DNA of 10,419 nt from Bacillota bacterium (lineage in GTDB: Bacteria; Bacillota; Bacilli; Alicyclobacillales; Alicyclobacillaceae), in contig JAKADF010000069.1 of assembly GCA_021820805.1 (NCBI GenBank), positions 1 to 10,419 on the forward strand, read 5' to 3'. Below, piece by piece: positions 6,694 to 10,419 of this stretch; position 1 is the stretch's first letter; the number at the start of each line of letters is the position of its first letter. The notes beneath the pieces are model-generated. The model made no database searches, was not told the origin of the DNA, and saw only the letters and a program-made list of their open reading frames with translations. The position numbers and the translations under genes were made by a program.

Positions 6694-7908
6694 TTACGCC
6701 AGAAAAATATGTTTAGATATAAAATAAGAAGCTGCGATTAATCCTCCCCAAGACATCCATACAGTCACAATGCGGAAAGATCGGTACTGATCTAAAAATC
6801 TCGCCCAAGCCGCGAAGAGCGGAATCATAGCGAGAATAAATCGCGGATAACTAAAAAAATAATCTTCGATGCGGTGCGGAACGTACGTAATGGATATCCG
6901 TCCAACCCCCGGATCCGACAAGGGGATTAAAATCATAGCCAGTGTGAACCAGAACCATGACTTCGGAAGATATCGCCAAACCAACGGCAAAGATATGATA
7001 CTAACTGCAACGGCAAGAATTTCAATGGAGTAATACAGGTGTCCATACCATCCGTTTAAGGCCCATAAGCTGGCGAACGAGCTAACACCGTCCCACAAGG
7101 TCACTAATGGGAACATAAATTGCCTGCCCCATAGCTGCTCCTCATGGGAAAACAATAAGGGGGACCCAAATTTGATGGCCAAATATCCCATGTACATCAA
7201 GGCAGCCATAGGAAGCAACGAAGCGAGTCCAATTCCTCGCCATGGTATCCTCTTGGTTTCACGATAGAGTTGCCAAAGAGTAGCGAGGAATGGAATCAAA
7301 AGTAGAATTCCCTCATTACGCGTTAATACAGCCGCGAATCCACAAAGGCCCGCCCAGACAAAGCGCTTGTCCATTAAAGCTAAAAGTGTTGCGGCAATAA
7401 AAAGCACAAAAAGGCTTTCCGTATACATAGCAGGTAAAAATATAGCCATAGGAAAGAATGCCAACAGTGCAGCTCCCCAACGCGCCGCATGACCGTTCAT
7501 TATCCTTCGAAACAAACGAATGATGATAAACAAGGCGAGAATCTCAGCCGCATTGGAAACAAGAAGTCCGGCCGTGGTAATATCGAGCCCTGTTACACTG
7601 TGCAAAGCTGAGATAATGAGAGGATAGGCGGGAAAAAAAGGTGTGTCCTGTTTGATATATCCTTGGCTTGCAATAAAGTGATACCATCCACTGTCGTCAT
7701 GAACCATTGACCATATAAAAGAGAAGAAGGGTAACTCACCCATCGTGAATTTTGGTCCAAGTAGCGATAATACAGTTCCAAAAGCCATGAGAATACGGGC
7801 GCTCATATAGAGACCAAGGCTCGTAAGCAGATCTTTACTCTGCTCAGAAAGCCCTGATCGAACGCCTGTTATTTCTTGAAATGGGCTTTTCGCCACGTTA
7901 ATCACCAT
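6694..7908 (-). CDS. PIG-V-like GT-C mannosyltransferase, multi-span membrane protein
   Basis: This 404-aa polytopic membrane protein has the hallmarks of the PIG-V / GPI mannosyltransferase-2-like GT-C family: an acidic pair in a first extracytoplasmic loop followed by WYHFIASQGY (D71-D72, W75-Y76), then FFPAYPL (91-97), FFPMAIFLPAMYTESLF (151-167) and the TRNEGILLLIP segment (196-206). About ten hydrophobic stretches follow one another. GT-C enzymes take sugar from lipid-phosphate donors on the outer face, which fits the lipid-mannose synthase two genes downstream. The start at 7908 is chosen because GAGGAGG lies close before this ATG; the open frame to 7968 would overlap the preceding gene and lacks a ribosome binding site. 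The stop is 13 nt from the fibronectin-III protein start. Acceptor unknown: protein Ser/Thr or a glycolipid are both possible. Confidence 0.82.
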   Translation of the reverse strand: MVINVAKSPFQEITGVRSGLSEQSKDLLTSLGLYMSARILMAFGTVLSLLGPKFTMGELPFFSFIWSMVHDDSGWYHFIASQGYIKQDTPFFPAYPLIISALHSVTGLDITTAGLLVSNAAEILALFIIIRLFRRIMNGHAARWGAALLAFFPMAIFLPAMYTESLFVLFIAATLLALMDKRFVWAGLCGFAAVLTRNEGILLLIPFLATLWQLYRETKRIPWRGIGLASLLPMAALMYMGYLAIKFGSPLLFSHEEQLWGRQFMFPLVTLWDGVSSFASLWALNGWYGHLYYSIEILAVAVSIISLPLVWRYLPKSWFWFTLAMILIPLSDPGVGRISITYVPHRIEDYFFSYPRFILAMIPLFAAWARFLDQYRSFRIVTVWMSWGGLIAASYFISKHIFLA

Positions 7909-7945
7909 TGCCCCCTCCTCTCCTTCATGAATACAGTGCATGGTG

Positions 7946-8326
7946 TCACTCCTCGGCCTTTTTCTCACGATCTTTGTCTACCACTGGCCAATCCGATCGG
8001 ATCTGCCGCACTCGTCTCGGTAGTTCCCTTTGCGCGAGTAGATAATAGGTCTGCCGACCTATGCGAATCATTCGTTCTGGTAACACCTGGCGCCGCTGTC
8101 TACTTAATAAATCTCGGTGCACCGCCGTGTAACCCGTAATGCGTAAAATATCGATCAATTGGGCTAATAACCTACGATCGTACCAATGGCTCACTTTTCG
8201 CAACCAGGTTACTGGAGACATACTCGGATAGAGGTAATAAAGTCGACGTGGATCGGTCTGGCACATCTTCGCGCTCTCGCTGTACGTCCTTTTCCCGTTT
8301 GTGATCGGACGGATTGAGCCATCCAT
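7946..8326 (-). CDS. Basic 126-aa protein of unknown function, starting inside the ATPase gene
   Basis: I do not recognise this protein. It is strongly basic in the C-terminal half (ERMIRIGRQTYYLLAQRELP and following Arg-rich residues), soluble in appearance, with a probable helical middle (WYDRRLLAQLIDILRITGY). The start at 8326 is backed by GGGAGGT seven nt upstream. Its first 155 nt overlap the 3' end of the Zot-like gene in another frame, an unusually long overlap for this otherwise tightly spaced operon. It ends 37 nt before the mannosyltransferase start, in a stretch holding that gene's ribosome binding site. Nucleic-acid binding or a cytosolic partner of the ATPase would be reasonable guesses, but nothing in the sequence proves either. 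Confidence 0.65.
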   Translation of the reverse strand: MDGSIRPITNGKRTYSESAKMCQTDPRRLYYLYPSMSPVTWLRKVSHWYDRRLLAQLIDILRITGYTAVHRDLLSRQRRQVLPERMIRIGRQTYYLLAQRELPRRVRQIRSDWPVVDKDREKKAEE

Positions 8327-8972
8327 GGTGATTACCTCCCATTTCAATGCCTTGTCGTTCTCTTATGGCTGCCTCCCGTTGCCGATCCGCAATTTTTGTA
8401 AGCAATTCAGTCTGCTCACGCTCCGTTTTTGGCTGAGGGAACGGATACAACATTTGATCGGTATCGTAAAGTTCCAGAGAAAAAATTTGTCGTACTTTAT
8501 GCCATGGAATACGCAAAGTTCGTACAAAACGCCCCCAGTCGCCAAATCGTTTATCCTGGAATTCGTATAAATCCAACAGTATGGCTCGATTCGGTATTTT
8601 GCGGACATGGATAAAGACTTCCACTAAATCCAAAATGCGACTGTCAAGGTGATTGCCAATCGGATTGACGAAAATGTGAACCGCCCGTAGCTTACGAGTC
8701 ATGTTAAAAATTTGGGTAGCAATGGTATTTCGTGTCCATAGTCTTCGATCAAATTGCGACTGTGCCTCATCCCAAACGATTACACTGCCCCTAGCATCGG
8801 CGACTTCTAACCAACGGTTTGCTGAATCAAAAGGTGTAGAACCTGCTAAGTCATAATTGGCAAAGATCCGCACCTCATCTCCGCTTTTCATGCGCCAATA
8901 GTGTGCCAATACCGAAGCCATTAAAGTTTTTCCTGCTCCTAATCCACCTTCAACCAAGATGAAATGTGGCAT
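8172..8972 (-). CDS. Zot/pI-like assembly ATPase
   Basis: This is a 266-aa P-loop ATPase of the zonular occludens toxin (Zot)/filamentous phage pI type, which drives extrusion of the virion through the membrane. Walker A is GGLGAGKT (9-16) at the very N-terminus after a short beta strand; Walker B is GSVIVWDEAQ (62-71), followed by the family-typical stretch on target strand and helix (RRLWTRNTIATQIFNMTRK, IGNHLDSRILDLVEVF). Unlike Ff pI and most Zot proteins, I see no membrane span in the C-terminal third, which is charged and low-complexity. Its ATG overlaps the preceding stop by one base (TAATG), with GAAGAAGG before it. The last 51 codons overlap the 126-aa gene. An HerA/FtsK-like DNA motor is the alternative, but the small membrane-protein neighbours favour Zot. 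Confidence 0.85.
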   Translation of the reverse strand: MPHFILVEGGLGAGKTLMASVLAHYWRMKSGDEVRIFANYDLAGSTPFDSANRWLEVADARGSVIVWDEAQSQFDRRLWTRNTIATQIFNMTRKLRAVHIFVNPIGNHLDSRILDLVEVFIHVRKIPNRAILLDLYEFQDKRFGDWGRFVRTLRIPWHKVRQIFSLELYDTDQMLYPFPQPKTEREQTELLTKIADRQREAAIRERQGIEMGGNHHGWLNPSDHKREKDVQREREDVPDRSTSTLLPLSEYVSSNLVAKSEPLVRS

Positions 8973-9331
8973 TACTTTCGCCTTCTTCCAGTAGATTGAG
9001 GAGGTGTTTCCGGCATCATGCGTGGTGGCGGTGGAATGACAGCTTCAATGCTACGAATAAACACGCCTGGATCAGCATGCGCTTGTGCACTATCAATGAT
9101 CCATTTGATCAAATCGGTATAGGGATGTTTGCCCTTGTTGTTGTCTCTATATAATGCGTGGATATCACGCATGCCTAGATAATTTAAAAAGGCAATAGAA
9201 CGCAATTGTTCGGTCGAAAGAGGTTGCGCATGGGGTTCCATAAACTGTAGAACCTGCTTCAATCCATCTACAGCAGGTGTGCTGCTAAAAAGATCGGCGC
9301 CAATCACCTGTTGCAATTTATCCTCTTTCAC
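8972..9331 (-). CDS. Hypothetical 119-aa protein before the ATPase
   Basis: I do not recognise this protein. It is soluble and largely helical in appearance (QLRSIAFLNYLGMRDIHALY, TDLIKWIIDSAQAHADP), ending in a proline run (IPPPPRMMPETPPQ) and a basic tip GRRRK. The start is GTG at 9331, with GAGGTG six nt upstream; the GTG at 9340 lies inside that binding site and is rejected. The binding site overlaps the stop of the preceding gene and its own stop overlaps the ATPase start, so three genes are tightly coupled. That position suggests a partner of the assembly ATPase, but this is inference from context only. Confidence 0.75.
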   Translation of the reverse strand: MKEDKLQQVIGADLFSSTPAVDGLKQVLQFMEPHAQPLSTEQLRSIAFLNYLGMRDIHALYRDNNKGKHPYTDLIKWIIDSAQAHADPGVFIRSIEAVIPPPPRMMPETPPQSTGRRRK

Positions 9332-9341
9332 GAAAATCACC

Positions 9342-9719
9342 TCATTTTTTAAGAATTAACATCAAAAGCGATGCCCCAGCTAAGAGCCATGGAAGAATCT
9401 TGAGAAAGTTCCCTTCCGGTCTCGTAGCCGCTCCAGGGCGTTGAAAATTCACGGTTTGGCGAATCACCGTACTCATTTCCACCATCGCTAAATGTTTTGT
9501 CTCTTGCAGGTAGACCTCAGGTGCATGTACCACATAAACGCGGCCCTCTGGACTGATATACTCCGTCACATCTTCATAGGGGATTACGTGTCCCGGTGTA
9601 AGGATACGTTCGTGGTTCACTTCCAAAGCTGGCAAAATTTCTACGCTATGCCCGTCGTGTTCCAGTAAGATCACGCGCTCACGAATGGGAGGCGATGAGG
9701 GCTTTTTATTTCGATTCAT
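9342..9719 (-). CDS. C-tail-anchored membrane protein (125 aa), unknown function
   Basis: I do not recognise the family. The first ~105 residues look soluble and beta-rich (RVILLEHDGHSVEILPALEV, EYISPEGRVYVVHAPEVYL), followed by a single hydrophobic span at the extreme C-terminus (about 106-123, ILPWLLAGASLLMLIL) and two lysines. No signal peptide is visible, so the bulk probably faces the cytoplasm. The ATG at 9719 has AGGAGGT five nt upstream and overlaps the stop of the 37-aa gene (ATGA). Since the neighbouring ATPase has no membrane span of its own, this protein could be its membrane partner or a minor structural protein; both are guesses. Confidence 0.78.
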   Translation of the reverse strand: MNRNKKPSSPPIRERVILLEHDGHSVEILPALEVNHERILTPGHVIPYEDVTEYISPEGRVYVVHAPEVYLQETKHLAMVEMSTVIRQTVNFQRPGAATRPEGNFLKILPWLLAGASLLMLILKK

Positions 9720-9829
9720 CGTGTACCTCCTAAGTAACGATGATAGAGCCAAAGAGATGGCAGTCCGATGAGAGCAACTCCTGTGGCAAATCCTGCTCCA
9801 AGCTGAAAGAAATAATCAAACGGTGTCAT
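9716..9829 (-). CDS. 37-aa single-span micro-protein
   Basis: A 37-codon frame from ATG 9829 to TGA 9716 encodes a short hydrophobic peptide beginning MTPFDYFFQLGAGFATG and ending LYHRYLGGTR, with one span in the middle. Evidence that it is real: AAGGAGGG five nt before the ATG, exact fit between the 138-aa gene and the 125-aa gene, and an ATGA overlap with the latter. Its size and topology resemble the tiny end-cap coat proteins of filamentous phages (pVII and pIX, 32-33 aa), but sequence similarity cannot be judged at this length. Confidence 0.72.
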   Translation of the reverse strand: MTPFDYFFQLGAGFATGVALIGLPSLWLYHRYLGGTR

Positions 9830-9853
9830 GTAAACCCTCCTTACTCCCCCTAT

Positions 9854-10270
9854 TTAGTCGTCCTCATATCCGGACCACCCAGAGCCCCAATGATCGTCGT
9901 GAAACTTATCTCGGAATCTCCGACTATTTAAATATTTCTCACGCCATTCGTCATAGGTTTCGTTGTGTGAATCTAAGTCATAATAATGTAAAAGGCGCGA
10001 TTCTTTTACACCATCATCTTCGCCATGAAGCCAAGCTATGTTTCCATCGCTTTCATGATCGAGGTCATAATATCTTTGAACAAATCCTTCCTCTCCTTCA
10101 TCCTCTTTCGAGAAAATACCGCGAATGAATCCAATTAATTTTGGAGCAAACATGAGAGCTAGCCCTAATATGATAAATTCACCTACACCATGAACTAGAT
10201 TCCCTGAATTCGCGAATACATCACCCGGATTAAACCCCCAACTAACTCCACTTTGTGGAATAACATTCAT
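9854..10270 (-). CDS. Coat-like membrane protein with acidic tail (138 aa)
   Basis: Residues 1-54 are the same module as the 61-aa protein at 4912-5097: MNVIPQSG, WGFNPGDV, one membrane span (about 22-47), APKLI and IFS. After it comes an 84-residue, very acidic and aromatic tail with two copies of YYDLD (67-71 and 96-100) and a glycine/tryptophan/aspartate-rich end (HWGSGWSGYEDD). There is no signal peptide; the span itself may act as an uncleaved membrane-insertion signal. The start has GGGGAGG seven nt upstream. In a filamentous phage this could be the major or a minor coat protein; the long tail is unusual for a major coat subunit, whose inner end is normally basic to contact DNA, so a minor or assembly role may fit better. 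Confidence 0.75.
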   Translation of the reverse strand: MNVIPQSGVSWGFNPGDVFANSGNLVHGVGEFIILGLALMFAPKLIGFIRGIFSKEDEGEEGFVQRYYDLDHESDGNIAWLHGEDDGVKESRLLHYYDLDSHNETYDEWREKYLNSRRFRDKFHDDHWGSGWSGYEDD

Positions 10271-10285
10271 ACTTAATCCTCCCCT

Positions 10286-10419
10286 TTACCACCATTTCAC
10301 ACCTTGTTTTACGCTTAGATAGGCTCTATACGTAGCCCGCACCACAAACAAAACTGCGATAAATGTCATGCTAGCGAGTAGACTATCCACCACCCCCTGG
10401 TAGGCTGGGTCAAGCACGC
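10286..10419 (-). CDS. Partial small membrane protein, cut by the window edge
   Basis: The last 44 codons of a leftward frame are visible, ending in TAA at 10286. The residues include a hydrophobic span (SLLASMTFIAVLFVV) followed by a basic tail (RATYRAYLSVKQGVKWW). A hydrophobic span plus basic C-terminus is the plan of filamentous-phage major coat proteins, whose basic end contacts the DNA, making this partial gene a serious major-coat candidate. A GTG near the edge (10417) could be a start, but the frame may extend further. The stop is followed directly by the ribosome binding site of the 138-aa gene. Confidence 0.6.
   Translation of the reverse strand, partial: VLDPAYQGVVDSLLASMTFIAVLFVVRATYRAYLSVKQGVKWW

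Larger units (their letters stand above)
362..10419. mobile_element. Integrated inovirus-like (filamentous phage-like) element, left part
   Basis: The left border is the tRNA-Pro fragment. Inside it are a tyrosine integrase, a defence-type cargo gene, and a single leftward operon with a Zot/pI-like ATPase and several small single-span membrane proteins. That ATPase plus short membrane structural proteins is the combination used to recognise filamentous phages. No portal, terminase, capsid or tail genes of tailed phages and no conjugation genes are visible. The element runs off the right edge, so replication initiation, regulation and the second att site are unseen. The alternative is a defective or domesticated relative, but every operon gene is open and has plausible start signals, so decay is not evident. 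Confidence 0.72.

Noticed and set aside
7909..7968. Longer start for the mannosyltransferase
   Set aside because: It would overlap the 126-aa gene and has no ribosome binding site, whereas GAGGAGG immediately precedes the ATG at 7908.
7593..8139. Other-frame open stretches opposite or within the mannosyltransferase and the 126-aa gene (7593-7781 leftward, 7876-8139 rightward)
   Set aside because: Both fall inside better supported genes and lack start signals.
8301..8614. Several rightward and one leftward frame overlapping the ATPase gene
   Set aside because: They are shadows of a gene with clear Walker motifs; none has a convincing ribosome binding site.
1..10419. CRISPR array, rRNA, riboswitch
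   Set aside because: No regularly spaced repeats, rRNA-like blocks or recognisable riboswitch core were seen on either strand.

Overview
The window looks like one end of an integrated filamentous-phage-like (inovirus-like) element in a Gram-positive, probably Bacillota, chromosome. Support for the host group is the run of strong AGGAGG-type ribosome binding sites 5-7 nt before ATG, GTG and TTG starts, moderate GC, a consensus -35/-10 promoter, and no outer-membrane secretin gene beside the assembly-type ATPase. A narrower guess at the host (something like an Alicyclobacillus relative) would be speculation.

Layout. Positions 1-361 appear to be host flank ending in a strong terminator hairpin (292-343). 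At 362-406 lies only the 3' part of a tRNA-Pro(UGG) gene, from the anticodon loop to the encoded CCA. Its 5' half is missing, as expected for the distal attachment-site copy left when a tyrosine recombinase uses a tRNA anticodon loop. Rightwards come a short non-coding stretch with direct repeats (407-651), an Abi_2/HEPN abortive-infection-type gene with its own perfect-consensus promoter (leftward), and a tyrosine integrase (rightward, 1957-2775).

From the right edge down to 2795 there is one compact leftward operon of twelve genes, most with a clear ribosome binding site and many overlapping by 1-4 nt. It holds a partial small membrane protein, a 138-aa coat-like membrane protein, a 37-aa micro-protein, a C-tail-anchored 125-aa protein, a 119-aa protein, a Zot/pI-like ATPase, a basic 126-aa protein that starts inside the ATPase gene, a PIG-V-like GT-C mannosyltransferase, a secreted fibronectin-III protein with a membrane anchor, a 61-aa coat-like protein, a GT2-GtrA polyprenyl-phosphate mannose synthase, and a mannose-1-phosphate guanylyltransferase.

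Two points stand out. First, the 138-aa protein, the 61-aa protein and the C-terminal anchor of the fibronectin-III protein share one ungapped ~40-residue module (GF-x-P-x-D...N...LV..V...M-x-AP-x-LI), which suggests that the virion shell and the presumed adsorption protein are built from the same coat fold. Second, the element carries a nearly self-contained mannosylation route: GDP-mannose synthesis, transfer to a lipid carrier with flipping, and an extracytoplasmic mannosyltransferase, placed directly beside a Ser/Thr-rich surface protein. I infer that the phage mannosylates its own virion or its host's surface. Replication genes, a repressor and the other att copy are not in the window and should lie beyond 10419.
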